A DNA stretch of 64,000 nt. It comes from Paenalicyclobacillus ferrooxydans. Its GTDB lineage: Bacteria > Bacillota > Bacilli > Alicyclobacillales > Alicyclobacillaceae. A model generated the notes under the pieces. The model worked only from the letters and a program-made list of their open reading frames with translations. It ran no database searches and was not told the origin of the DNA. The DNA lies in the NCBI RefSeq assembly GCF_001399675.1, contig NZ_LJCO01000046.1:1-64000 (forward strand), given 5' to 3'. Of the stretch, positions 25,901-33,492 are shown in pieces; position 1 is the first letter of the stretch; each line of letters begins with the position of its first letter. Both the position numbers and the translations under genes were made by a program.

Positions 25901-26198
25901 TCTCACGCGGACTCGTTTCGAGAAGGACGTCAATTTGTGTAAAGGGCAGCGTCTCTTCTGTCCCGTCTTTTAACTGTACAATCGCCGTTTGGTTTTCCGG
26001 AGATAATTGCACAATCCTTGCAAGCTCATGATATGCCCGCTTTTTGTCTAACACGGCAACGACCAGGGAGCCAACCTGAAGAGACTCTTTCTTCACGTCT
26101 TTCAGCAGATACCTGTCGGCGACGATGCGCTCTCCAGTCGCTCCTAAAAAGTCTTCTTCAGTAAACGGGAGCATACTCTCATGAAGTGTTTGTTCCAT
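22971..26198 (-). CDS. nrdJ: Adenosylcobalamin-dependent (class II) ribonucleotide reductase
   Basis: Makes deoxyribonucleotides using a B12-generated thiyl radical, so needs no oxygen or small subunit. Numbering from the longest frame: Cys154 in SYNCFV, the thiyl-radical motif NPCGEQPL at 529-536 (Cys531, Glu533) and Cys542 in GICNLGA. A C-terminal zinc-ribbon-like tail has CPNCHQ and CYECEACGYSKC. Residues about 188-343 look like an extra copy of the segment at about 344-500: compare HADLVDFL (217-224) with HADILKFI (414-421). ATG 26196-26198 follows GTGAGGCG. The nrdR stop is 25 bases upstream, giving an nrdR-nrdJ operon. Confidence 0.93.
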   Translation of the reverse strand: MEQTLHESMLPFTEEDFLGATGERIVADRYLLKDVKKESLQVGSLVVAVLDKKRAYHELARIVQLSPENQTAIVQLKDGTEETLPFTQIDVLLETSPREMWKRVARGAATVTHNPALWEDRFYELQSHWRYVPGGRINASMGTGMQTTSYNCFVIPSVGPSLRDYADSFGQTLEIQARSGGVGMNLSRIPPQGTYIPASDENRKTALHLVLDVWHADLVDFLATDYPHSTKVVRMSQSFLRAVEEEADWRFAFPDTSTEKYDEVWNGQIENWMESGLPVVWSDPVSARTIYDQILSSGAIVLTDIVGPVLYPGDQRSTIATTLGDMWERMREGKRVSMVLSSLRPRYSYVRGVNGRSSGAYSWGLLYDKGNQVFGDGFGPVGVGEIMSVGCQLTLQGGSRRGALMLILNDRHADILKFIRCKQVDGVITGANISVGVSERFMEAKQNDENWSIGFVPEHKIAEFHGDFDAWTAADEPFTVTEELPASVLWDELVLSAWKSAEPGVVFLGRANQMSNSYYFNPLVATNPCGEQPLPANGICNLGAVVLSRFAVGFADSTDTLQFADPDKENYIRQLLTDKFDAEQAEFLLHHIKWEELEETTRSGIRFQDAVIDATYYPFEENRINQMSERRVGLGIMGLHDLLLYCGIRYGSEDSVKLIDVLMGMMAEWSYLESVELAKENGPFPRFEADKFLQSGYMRQMAAVRPHVTEAIAAHGVRNVTTMTIAPTGTTGTMVGCSTGCEPYYAWSYFRNSRLGMFEENATIVQEYLDTHEGVALPEYFVTAMELSPEDHVRVQGALQRWIDSSISKTCNAPNSYTVENTKELYDLAYELGCKGVTIYRDGSRSEQVLSLKQESEETEEKGKTVAEAEPVVNEVSAVNSVLETAARAEGGYIKRDRPDVLYGATYRKNTPLGKAYITINDDPDEHVALEMFVNIGKAGSDVYASNEALGRAITLYLRDSRNPNKEAELVRHFSGIGGSSSVGFGAQRITSVPDAIAKALIEHSETFPMRKSAFQEWASGQETATVAKVDEKPRETPVLRTFTLAKDLCPNCHQLSLVHTGGCYECEACGYSKC

Positions 26199-26223
26199 CC
26201 ACAACGCCTCACTTATGTAGGAC

Positions 26224-26703
26224 TTACGCCGAGCCTTTGTCAGACGTTTCAGTCAACAAGGACAAGACCTCTTTTGCCAAAGTCTCAACGTCCCGGAATT
26301 CCCGGTATACACTTGCAAACCGCACATAAGCAACCCCATCGAGCTCGCGCAGGGCGTCCATCACCAGTTCCCCAATGATCGAAGAAGGTACTTCCTGCTC
26401 AAAGTCGATTCTCAGTCTCTGCGCAATCCCCTCGACTACTCGCTCGACTTGTTCCGTGGAGATGGGCCTTTTCTCACAAGCCTTCATCACACCTCGGTAC
26501 AACTTATCATAGGAAAACTCTTCCCTCTTGGCATCCTTCTTGATGACCATCAGGGGACGCTGCTCTACCCGTTCGTAGGTCGTAAAGCGCCGCTGGCATG
26601 CCTCATTGACACACTCACGCCGCCTCCGAATGGTTGTCCCGTCTTCACTGGTCCTAGATTCCATGACACGTGAATTATCCGTGTGACAATATGGACAATA
26701 CAA
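26224..26703 (-). CDS. nrdR: Transcriptional repressor NrdR
   Basis: A 159-residue ATP/dATP-sensing repressor of ribonucleotide reductase genes. The N-terminal zinc ribbon has CPYC and the CVNEACQRRF pair; an ATP-cone follows (PLMVIKKDAKREEFSYDKL onward). Start codon is TTG 26701-26703 with GGGAGTGA upstream. It lies directly before nrdJ and has two NrdR-box-like elements in front of it, so it probably controls itself and nrdJ. Confidence 0.95.
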   Translation of the reverse strand: MYCPYCHTDNSRVMESRTSEDGTTIRRRRECVNEACQRRFTTYERVEQRPLMVIKKDAKREEFSYDKLYRGVMKACEKRPISTEQVERVVEGIAQRLRIDFEQEVPSSIIGELVMDALRELDGVAYVRFASVYREFRDVETLAKEVLSLLTETSDKGSA

Positions 26704-26731
26704 GCCGATTCACTCCCGCCGCGACCCGAAT

Positions 26732-26747
26732 AACTATATTTAGTGTG
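26732..26747. promoter_or_regulatory. Putative NrdR box 1
   Basis: On the minus strand CACACTAAATATAGTT, close to the known NrdR-box pattern acaCwAtATaTwGtgt. It lies 29 bases upstream of the nrdR TTG. Confidence 0.65.
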
Positions 26748-26772
26748 CTGTGTGGTTGCATGGACGATTATA

Positions 26773-26788
26773 CACACTATATATATGG
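26773..26788. promoter_or_regulatory. Putative NrdR box 2
   Basis: CACACTATATATATGG resembles the NrdR box. Its centre is about 41 bases from that of box 1, close to four helical turns. Paired, phased boxes are typical for NrdR, although three turns is the usual spacing. Confidence 0.6.
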
Positions 26789-26945
26789 CTATCAACCCTT
26801 TTGAAGATTGCTAGAAAAGCCCTCATTTCGCCCCAAATGGCAATCACAGCAAGGGTTTTCAGACAACTTCTGAGTAGATTCGACAGCGGTAAATATTATT
26901 CGACACAACCTTATTTTTGGAAAACACAGGATTGTAAATTGGGCG

Positions 26946-27761
26946 TCACAGGAACAGGTCCTCCACAGAATTGACGGCCTCGTCCGGCTCTTCCATCGGG
27001 CTGTCCGATTGGGCTAGCCTTCTGTTGGCAGCTACCCCTGTCTCCACCAAAATGGTATAAACGCCAAACTGACGTCCGCAGCGAATATCCGTGTCTGGAT
27101 TGTCTCCGACCAAAAAGGCATCCTCGCGTGAAATCCCGAAGCGTTCCAGTGCGTAACCAACAAAGTCCGGATTCGGTTTACCGGCCACGTAAGGATGCAC
27201 TCTCGAGGCAGCCTCAACAAACACACCCAAAGCACCGTTACCGGGCATAAATCCGTCTTCGGTTGGAAGTTGGACATCCCCGTTTGTCAGGATAAAGGAA
27301 CCCAATTCCGCGGTTTTTTGACTGAACAATGCGAACTCACGATAGGTCACGTCAGGATCAAGTCCGACGATCGCAGCCTTGACGAGACCCAATCGGTCCC
27401 TGACCTTCGGGTGCCGCACTGAAAGAGGGCGATGCCCTGCCTCACGCAGCGCTTCGTGAAGTCCTTCCTGTCCAATGTACAGAACATAAGAATCCCCATC
27501 TGGTGCCCCAACCCGATTGGCAGCTGCTTGAGCAGAAGTCACGACTTCGTGAGGCATAGCCGTGATGCCCAGCCTCTCTAAATGCTTGACGACCGCCACA
27601 GGAGTTCGCGTTGCATTGTTCGTAAAGAAAACCGGTTGGATGTCTTCGTCGCGCAGTCGCGCTACGAACTCTGGTGCACCAGGAATGACCCTCGAGCCTC
27701 GATAAAGGGTGCCATCGAGATCGATCAGGGCAAGTTTCCAGTCTATATCGCGGTGGTTCAT
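26946..27761 (-). CDS. HAD-IIA family sugar-phosphatase-like hydrolase (NagD type)
   Basis: A 271-residue phosphatase of the NagD/p-nitrophenyl phosphatase group. It shows motif I LIDLDGTLYRG, motif II FFTNNATR, the large C2 cap and motif III-IV AGKPNPDF with GDNPDTDIRCG. The substrate is probably a small phosphate ester. ATG 27759-27761 follows GGAGGAGCAACGGAG and overlaps the adenosyltransferase stop by 4 bases (ATGA), so both are made together. Confidence 0.87.
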   Translation of the reverse strand: MNHRDIDWKLALIDLDGTLYRGSRVIPGAPEFVARLRDEDIQPVFFTNNATRTPVAVVKHLERLGITAMPHEVVTSAQAAANRVGAPDGDSYVLYIGQEGLHEALREAGHRPLSVRHPKVRDRLGLVKAAIVGLDPDVTYREFALFSQKTAELGSFILTNGDVQLPTEDGFMPGNGALGVFVEAASRVHPYVAGKPNPDFVGYALERFGISREDAFLVGDNPDTDIRCGRQFGVYTILVETGVAANRRLAQSDSPMEEPDEAVNSVEDLFL

Positions 27762-28348
27762 AACTCCGTTGCTCCTCCCCACGGATCCGGCTTCACGCCC
27801 GCAAAGTCTACAGTGTCCTCAGGTGTCGCTGTACGAAAATTGACAGTTCTTGCCGCGACGAACAAAAAGTCAGAGAGGCGATTGAGGTACTTTGATGCAA
27901 CAGGTGCCCCGTGTTGGGTATCCTGCAGGGTAACCAGACTTCGTTCAGCACGTCGAGTGACCGTTCTTGCAAAATGGAAGGTTGCACCTGCTGCGTGGCC
28001 TCCAGGAAGGATAAACTGTGTAAGCGGCGGGTTGTCTTTATCCAACGTGTCAATCATCGACTCCAGCAACGTAACATCGTCATCAGTGACATAAAAGGTG
28101 TCCCGCTTGTCTTCTGGGGTCGCAAGGTCTCGGCCGACATCAAACAGGTCTCTTTGGATGCGGCGGCACATGCGGCGCAAGTCTTCAAAGCGTTCACCTT
28201 CAGGCAATGCAGCAACTGCAAGACCGATACAAGAGTTTGCTTCATCGACGTTCCCATAAGCTTCAACCTTTGGGTCATCCTTACGAATTCTGCGCCCATA
28301 AATCAGACTCGTTTGGCCTTGGTCTCCACCTCGTGTATAGATACGCAC
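27758..28348 (-). CDS. Cob(I)yrinic acid a,c-diamide adenosyltransferase, PduO type
   Basis: A 196-residue ATP:corrinoid adenosyltransferase that makes adenosylcobalamin from cob(I)alamin. The N-terminal ATP-site motif YTRGGDQGQTSLIYGRR and the C-terminal RRAERSLVTL motif are both intact. The start is GTG 28346-28348, with AAAGGAG upstream. Its product is the cofactor of NrdJ, encoded 1.5 kb downstream on the same strand. It is coupled to the HAD gene by an ATGA overlap. Confidence 0.93.
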   Translation of the reverse strand: MRIYTRGGDQGQTSLIYGRRIRKDDPKVEAYGNVDEANSCIGLAVAALPEGERFEDLRRMCRRIQRDLFDVGRDLATPEDKRDTFYVTDDDVTLLESMIDTLDKDNPPLTQFILPGGHAAGATFHFARTVTRRAERSLVTLQDTQHGAPVASKYLNRLSDFLFVAARTVNFRTATPEDTVDFAGVKPDPWGGATEL

Positions 28349-28567
28349 GCGTTCCCCACTCCTTTGTTCTCAAAGCTTGCAAATAGACTAGCTGTACGCA
28401 GATCTCCAGTACGAAGAGCTCCAGCGAAAAGATGTCCTCCGTTCGTGATTAAACTGTCCATCCATCTTACGCACTGGAAGATTTACACACGCAAAGATGT
28501 GCGTGGTACGATAGATATAATCCGTTGAGTCGGTCTCTCGGATGGCAATGGATAGGGAGGTATTGTC

Positions 28568-29455
28568 ATGAATGATCCGTTAACGGTTCACATGCATCGA
28601 CTGAGCGACCATGTTGTGCAACTCCGGATCCCGACCCCAACCTTGCCCCCAAGCTTTGAGACAAATACTTACATCATCCATAGCGGTTCGCAAGCGATTT
28701 GGGTTGACGCTGGCACCACAGATACCAATCTGCTTCAACAGGCTCTCACCATCCTCATCCAACTCGGCAATCCGCGAGTTGTCGCTATCGCGGCGACACA
28801 CTATCACCGCGATCATACGCATGGTTTGCCGTATATTCAAGCACATACAAAGGCACCCATTTATGTTCATGAAGCGGATTATAAAGCGCTTCGGGCGGAA
28901 CTGAGAGCCGTCACCAACCAGGAACTTGAAATCGCAACCATCCCGGCGGCGTTCCAATTAGAGGGGCTTCGCGTTGAGGTCGATCACGTTCCGGGTCATA
29001 CCAGAGGCCACATCCATCTGCGCATTCCGACAGACGGTGTCATCCTCGTTGGAGACCATCTTGCTGGTGACGGTTCCGTGTGGATTGGCCCGCCAGACGG
29101 CAACATGGACGACTATTACGAAGCCTTGGACCAGATTCGCAGCAGCAACTGCTCCATTGCAGGTCCGGGACATGGGCAAGCCTTAAACGACGCATCGGAG
29201 GCGGCGCTGCAACTCAAACAACGCCGTCTTGGCCGTGAAGAACAGATTGTTCAACTCCTTGCCAAGGGACCGAAAGACGTCGATGGACTCGTTAAGGACA
29301 TCTATCAAGATACTCTGCCTGCTGCGGCCAAATGGGTGGCAGACCGCACCGTCATTGCACACCTCGAACGGCTCGTGCGGCTCGGCAGAATCCTTGAAGA
29401 CAAAAGCAATCTGTCTGAAGCCCCGCGTTACAAGGCCGCGGGAGAGTTTTCCTGA
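28568..29455 (+). CDS. MBL-fold metallohydrolase with C-terminal winged-helix-like part
   Basis: A 295-residue metallo-beta-lactamase-fold hydrolase. Metal ligands are seen in THYHRDH, DHVPGHTRGH, VGDHLAGDG and GPGHGQ. The last 80 residues resemble the winged helix of LACTB2-like hydrolases and RNases. The substrate is unknown; an RNA or thioester hydrolase is possible. ATG follows AGGGAGGT. Divergent from the adenosyltransferase gene. Confidence 0.85.
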   Translation: MNDPLTVHMHRLSDHVVQLRIPTPTLPPSFETNTYIIHSGSQAIWVDAGTTDTNLLQQALTILIQLGNPRVVAIAATHYHRDHTHGLPYIQAHTKAPIYVHEADYKALRAELRAVTNQELEIATIPAAFQLEGLRVEVDHVPGHTRGHIHLRIPTDGVILVGDHLAGDGSVWIGPPDGNMDDYYEALDQIRSSNCSIAGPGHGQALNDASEAALQLKQRRLGREEQIVQLLAKGPKDVDGLVKDIYQDTLPAAAKWVADRTVIAHLERLVRLGRILEDKSNLSEAPRYKAAGEFS

Positions 29456-29518
29456 CAAAAACCGGGTCGTTTGTCAGTGTTGGCTCCCAAATTCATAGCA
29501 CACAGTTCAAGTGCCGTA

Positions 29519-30235
29519 TTACAACGCTGGAGGCCCCGGTACTTTCAAGTCAGCAAAACACGCATCAACCTTTGGATAGCGACCGAGGCCCTCCAGCATG
29601 GCAATGGTCGGTGGTACAGCTGCAAGCTTGCCCTCAGCAATCTGACTGACAACGGACCTTGCCTCGACCCACTGCGCCCAATCATTCTCGTCCAAATTGA
29701 CGGACGGCGTTAAGCGGGGTTTGTTCATGTGATATAAAAAGAAACGAGTATCGAACCTCGCAGGCATAGCCGGCGGCGTTACCCAGCGGCCCACAAACCG
29801 CAGCCGCGACAGATCGAGCTTAAGTCCCTGTTCGTGTAACCAATCTTCATACCTCAGTTCTGATTTCAAAAGCCGTTGTTGGTCGAACAGGGTCAATCTG
29901 CGCTCATCAAGTCTCTCGCCGCTCTTACACAACGCGCACGCAAAGCCTACCTCTTCAGCGCACTCGCGCAGTGCCGCAAAGGCATACGCATTGTCATCGG
30001 GCTGTTCCTGCGCGATCACGGCAAAACCGTTGCTTGCACCCGCAAACTGCCAGTCTCCCTCGTCCAGAGAGCCTCCTGGAAATGCGATGTGCCCTGGCAA
30101 GAAGCGCATCTTCAGTGAGCGTTTCAATGTAAGTACTTCAATGCCCCTTGCCCCATCTCGTACCAACAGCATTGTACCTGCGGGCCGAATGACAACCGGT
30201 TTCGTTGTGCGGTTATGAGCATCCTGTGCAGTCAA
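29519..30235 (-). CDS. NUDIX hydrolase, NUDT19/CoA-pyrophosphatase-like
   Basis: A 238-residue NUDIX enzyme. The Nudix box begins at AFPGGSLDEGD and ends at AALRECAEEVG with an insertion between the halves, as in the NUDT7/8/19 group that cleaves CoA derivatives. The substrate here is not established. The start is TTG at 30233-30235 with GAGGAGG eight bases upstream. Convergent with the MBL gene and divergent from the membrane protein gene. Confidence 0.85.
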   Translation of the reverse strand: MTAQDAHNRTTKPVVIRPAGTMLLVRDGARGIEVLTLKRSLKMRFLPGHIAFPGGSLDEGDWQFAGASNGFAVIAQEQPDDNAYAFAALRECAEEVGFACALCKSGERLDERRLTLFDQQRLLKSELRYEDWLHEQGLKLDLSRLRFVGRWVTPPAMPARFDTRFFLYHMNKPRLTPSVNLDENDWAQWVEARSVVSQIAEGKLAAVPPTIAMLEGLGRYPKVDACFADLKVPGPPAL

Positions 30236-30309
30236 TTTGTGGCCCTCCTCGTAACACTCGTAATAAATCGTTCATGGTCAGCAGACTGTTACCTGTGTCA
30301 TTCCTCCGG

Positions 30310-30315
30310 TATAAT
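30310..30315 (+). promoter_or_regulatory. Candidate -10 box TATAAT for the 226-residue membrane protein gene
   Basis: TATAAT lies 32 bases before the ATG. The hexamer TGTTAC at a 17-bp spacing is a weak -35 match. Confidence 0.45.
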
Positions 30316-30346
30316 AAATCGGACATTGACTTGGAGGAATGCAGTA

Positions 30347-31027
30347 ATGCAAGTTGCAGAAAGAACATTCGGACCCTATCAATTTTGGATTGACTTTCTC
30401 AGGTTGTGTATGGGTGAACGCGTTATCAAGGACAACCTGGACATCCCGTTTGACAAGGCCGTAGTGCGTTCCAGATACGCTGCCCTGTGGGCGAGCACGC
30501 TGACAGCCTATGCTGCTGCCATCACCTATCTGCACCGAGATGGGCTGCCTAAGTGGTTGATGACACAATCCACAAGTCTCCGAGCCGTTCTCTTAGTAAT
30601 CATCGCTCTAGTGCTCGCGGGAGTTTCAGGGACTGTTGGATATGGAGTGTTACGCCTGTACACGCTGGTGACACACAACCTGACTACCAATCTATTTAAG
30701 GTCCGCGGGCAGCGACTGCGACTTCTGTCAGTCGAAACGACATTACTCAGCCTCGTGCTGCCGATAGCAGCCGGGTGGGTCCTTCAGTTATATTCTCTAG
30801 TCCTCGGCTGGGCAGTTATGCTTATCGCCATCCTTTACGGACTCATCCTTCTTTCCCGAATCTACAACGTTATCTTCCATATCCATCGCTTGCGCGGTCT
30901 GTATGTGCTCGTGGGCGGCACACTCGTGACGTGGTTCGTCCTCTCCATCGGAGCCCTTGCGATTGCCGTCGCGGCGGCTGTCGTCGGGTTCCTGATTCTG
31001 CTTGTGCTGCGTGCGTTCCACCACTAG
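30347..31027 (+). CDS. Polytopic membrane protein, Yip1-like
   Basis: A 226-residue protein with five predicted membrane helices, beginning with a short soluble N-terminus (MQVAERTFGPYQ). The architecture suggests a Yip1 (PF04893)-like protein, but no decisive motif is visible. ATG 30347 follows TTGGAGGA and was preferred over the frame start at 30215. Monocistronic. Confidence 0.7.
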   Translation: MQVAERTFGPYQFWIDFLRLCMGERVIKDNLDIPFDKAVVRSRYAALWASTLTAYAAAITYLHRDGLPKWLMTQSTSLRAVLLVIIALVLAGVSGTVGYGVLRLYTLVTHNLTTNLFKVRGQRLRLLSVETTLLSLVLPIAAGWVLQLYSLVLGWAVMLIAILYGLILLSRIYNVIFHIHRLRGLYVLVGGTLVTWFVLSIGALAIAVAAAVVGFLILLVLRAFHH

Positions 31028-31058
31028 GCATCTCCAATCTCAGTTCAGCCGAAAACAT

Positions 31059-31088
31059 AACAAACCCGCCACAGCGCGCGGGTTTGTT
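31059..31088. terminator. Bidirectional terminator between the membrane protein gene and dapF
   Basis: AACAAACCCGC pairs with GCGGGTTTGTT (11 bp) around an 8-base loop. T-rich bases follow on both strands (TTAATACTT and GTTATGTTTTC). It lies between convergent genes. Confidence 0.8.
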
Positions 31089-31093
31089 AATAC

Positions 31094-31951
31094 TTAGCCG
31101 TGTATTCCATGCCACCTGTAAACGCCAGAGAACACGTGTTTCGCCTCGCCAGTCATCCAGATCTGACTGTCTCGGATCTCGATATCGAGATCGCCACCAA
31201 GAAGATGAACCCGAACCGTTTCGTCAAGAAGGCCCTTGTGGACCCCTGCTGCTACACTGGCGCAGGCCCCTGTGCCACACGCATAAGTGATCCCACTGCC
31301 ACGTTCCCATACCCGAAAGTCTAGTTCACTTCGGCTTATCGGCGTAACGAATTCGACGTTAATCCGTTCAGGAAACCACGGATGGTGTTCAACGACAGGG
31401 CCGACAGTTGCAACGTCTGTGTTTTTCGCATCCTCGACAAAGGCAACGAAGTGCGGATTTCCTACAGAGACCACGGTCCCACGCAATACCAAATCGTCTG
31501 TCTGAATCTGAACCTCTTCACCTTCAGCGCTCGGACCAGAAAAGGGAATCGTCTTCGTTCCCAAACGGACAGGTCCCATGTTCACAGTAACACGCTCGAC
31601 CGCTCCCTCCGAATTCGGATAAACTTCAGCAGCAAACACGCCTCCTTTGGTTTCAATCGAAAACGACGGACCAGAAACCAGTTTCTGCTCATACGCGTAT
31701 TTTGCAACACAGCGTAGCCCATTCCCGCAGTTTTCAGCTTCCGAGCCGTCGGCATTAAACACCCGCATCCGGACGTTTGCGACATTCGACGGCCCAATCA
31801 GTATCATCCCGTCCGATCCGATGCCTTTGCGTACGTCACTGATGTCTATCGCCAACTGAGCGAACTGTTCGTGCAGGTCAGCAACTTCCTGCTCCTCTAC
31901 ATAAATATAGTTGTTGCCGAGTGCGTGCATCTTTGTGACACGCAAGTCCAT
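31094..31951 (-). CDS. dapF: Diaminopimelate epimerase
   Basis: Converts LL- to meso-diaminopimelate for lysine and peptidoglycan synthesis, with no cofactor, using two cysteines. The first lies in NCGNGLRC (Cys at the NCGNG motif) and the second in YACGTGACA. The N-terminus KMHALGNNYIYV is typical; this family usually has GNDF, so NNYI is a mild variant. ATG follows GGAGAGGATG. The 285-residue length is normal. Confidence 0.94.
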   Translation of the reverse strand: MDLRVTKMHALGNNYIYVEEQEVADLHEQFAQLAIDISDVRKGIGSDGMILIGPSNVANVRMRVFNADGSEAENCGNGLRCVAKYAYEQKLVSGPSFSIETKGGVFAAEVYPNSEGAVERVTVNMGPVRLGTKTIPFSGPSAEGEEVQIQTDDLVLRGTVVSVGNPHFVAFVEDAKNTDVATVGPVVEHHPWFPERINVEFVTPISRSELDFRVWERGSGITYACGTGACASVAAGVHKGLLDETVRVHLLGGDLDIEIRDSQIWMTGEAKHVFSGVYRWHGIHG

Positions 31952-32017
31952 GTGAAGCTCATCCTCTCCAAAACCTTATAAACGGAGTCTACCACAATCG
32001 TTCACGTGTTTTTCCAA

Positions 32018-32093
32018 CCATTACGAAGTAAGAAACAGACCATTAAGTAAATGAAGTAAATGAAGTAAGAAACAAACCATTACGAAGTAAGAA
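32018..32093. repeat. Degenerate direct repeats (GAAGTAAGAA/ACCATTA)
   Basis: ACCATTACGAAGTAAGAA occurs at 32018-32035 and 32076-32093. Between them lie partial copies (ACCATTAAGTAAATGAAGTAAATGAAGTAAG). The repeats sit in the 274-base gap between dapF and tRNA-Leu. No coding or tRNA signal overlaps them. Confidence 0.7.
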
Positions 32094-32225
32094 CGGAATC
32101 GTCGCAAGGTAAGAGCGAACCTGCAAATCCAGTTCAACAATGAAGTCCATTTATGTGTTGCACATCTGCGAGCCCCCTGCTATAATGGCTCTTGTCGCCG
32201 CACAACGGCACAGCGAACATCATAT

Positions 32226-32312
32226 GCGGTCATGGCGGAATTGGCAGACGCGCAAGATTCAGGTTCTTGTGGGTGCAAGCCCGTGGAGGTTCAAGTCCTC
32301 TTGACCGCACCA
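32226..32312 (+). tRNA. tRNA-Leu (anticodon CAG)
   Basis: Class II tRNA with acceptor GCGGTCA/TGACCGC, discriminator A and encoded CCA, a long variable arm, and anticodon loop TTCAGGT giving CAG for codon CTG. Single gene followed by a terminator. Confidence 0.95.
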
Positions 32313-32324
32313 TCGATTTGGTGT

Positions 32325-32348
32325 AAAGCCCCTCTTTTGAGGGGCTTT
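32325..32348 (+). terminator. Terminator after tRNA-Leu
   Basis: AAAGCCCCTC and GAGGGGCTTT form a 10-bp stem with TTTT loop. It starts 13 bases after the tRNA end. Confidence 0.88.
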
Positions 32349-32455
32349 CGTCGTCTACAGACGAGTTGAGAAATGACATGTGTTGTGTAGTCTAGCAGTC
32401 TCTAGAGCGAAGACCAAGAACGCCCACCGCGGTGCTTCAACGGCAAGGTTTGATC

Positions 32456-32490
32456 AAAAAAAAACCGCCCCTCTGAGGGACGGTTTTTTT
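32456..32490 (-). terminator. Terminator of the hexad-repeat protein gene
   Basis: AAAAAACCGTCCCT and AGGGGCGGTTTTTT (minus strand) form a stem with one mismatch and a CAG loop, followed by T residues. It lies nine bases after the stop of the 148-residue gene. Confidence 0.85.
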
Positions 32491-32499
32491 AAACTTCAC

Positions 32500-32946
32500 T
32501 CACATTTCCTTTAGAGGAACCAATGCCAGAACAGGGATGGTCGTTGCCGGTGTACCACCTGGGTTTCCGTCGCTCACATAGAGGACGTACTTCTTACCTG
32601 TGGTAGAAGTCAGGACTAATCCTGGCTGTTTCGCAGGAGTTGTAAGGTAATACAGCAATGACGTTGTAGAACTTGCCAAGAATGTCGGCTGTTGCTCAAC
32701 AACGACATGAGAATTCCCTACAACGTCCCGTTGCGCCACAATGTCGCGGCCCGCGCCAATGTCGAGGTTGGCGGACATCACGTTGCCTGCAACAACGTTC
32801 TGCCCTGCCGCAACATCGCGAATCGCTGTTACATCGCGACCCGCGCCGACATCCTCTCCTGCCGATACAATTTTACCGGCGACTTCATTTTGAGAGGCAA
32901 TGACGCTGCCCGTTACCAATAGATCCCCATTTACGGTCTGTGCCAT
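32500..32946 (-). CDS. Hexad-repeat protein, predicted beta-solenoid, unknown function
   Basis: A 148-residue protein. The first half is built from six-residue units of the form D/N-V/I-x-A-x-x. Successive units include DVGAGR, DVTAIR, DVAAGQ, NVVAGN, VMSANL, DIGAGR, DIVAQR and DVVGNS. Such a period predicts a narrow beta-solenoid. The last 65 residues are Thr/Ser/Leu-rich and look like a compact beta domain (TTGKKYVLYVSDG). There is no signal peptide or membrane helix. ATG follows AAAGGGGAG. It could be a spore surface, phage-tail-like or bactofilin-like structural protein; no family is certain. Confidence 0.7.
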   Translation of the reverse strand: MAQTVNGDLLVTGSVIASQNEVAGKIVSAGEDVGAGRDVTAIRDVAAGQNVVAGNVMSANLDIGAGRDIVAQRDVVGNSHVVVEQQPTFLASSTTSLLYYLTTPAKQPGLVLTSTTGKKYVLYVSDGNPGGTPATTIPVLALVPLKEM

Positions 32947-33070
32947 GCAGTATCTCCCCTTTCATAGGTTGTACTACATGACATGTAATTGGGACTAGTT
33001 CTGTGATGGACAAGTGGTCCTTTTTGGAGCCTGTTTTTTCGGGCCCCACCATCCTCGCATAAATAAGGCC

Positions 33071-33217
33071 TTATTGTCCGTACTGCCGGGACGATGATTG
33101 TTGTTGTTTTTTTTGTGAGTCAGCAAACATCTTGACAGACCATCCAACGAGACCGCACAAACTGAGAATCGCTGGAAAACTGATGGCAAGCTTCTCTCCA
33201 CGCGTTGCCTCATCCAT
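33071..33217 (-). CDS. Small single-helix membrane protein, 48 residues
   Basis: A short protein beginning MDEATRGEKLAIS with one hydrophobic helix (FPAILSLCGLVGWSVKMF) and a Gln/Ser-rich tail. ATG 33215-33217 is preceded by GAGCAGGAGGG. The long frame to 33319 is probably not used. Family unknown. Confidence 0.55.
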   Translation of the reverse strand: MDEATRGEKLAISFPAILSLCGLVGWSVKMFADSQKKQQQSSSRQYGQ

Positions 33218-33492
33218 AGGTACATCCCTCCTGCTCCTTAGGATGCACCGCAAGCACAAAGATACACTTGGCCCAAACCGCACGGCGCTGCCAATTTGAT
33301 ACAGTATTTGTCCATCCAATGTCCTTACAAAGCGTACTCATCAGTTAGACAAGTGACGGGGACGAGCGTTTTCCGGATCGTCGATGTAACTGGTTGACAT
33401 TGCACGTGCGCCGTCCTAACCTTTTATAGAGAGCCTTTGTTGTGCGTGCTTGATTCGACGCCTCGGACAACCCCGAGAGGCAGGTGAAATAA

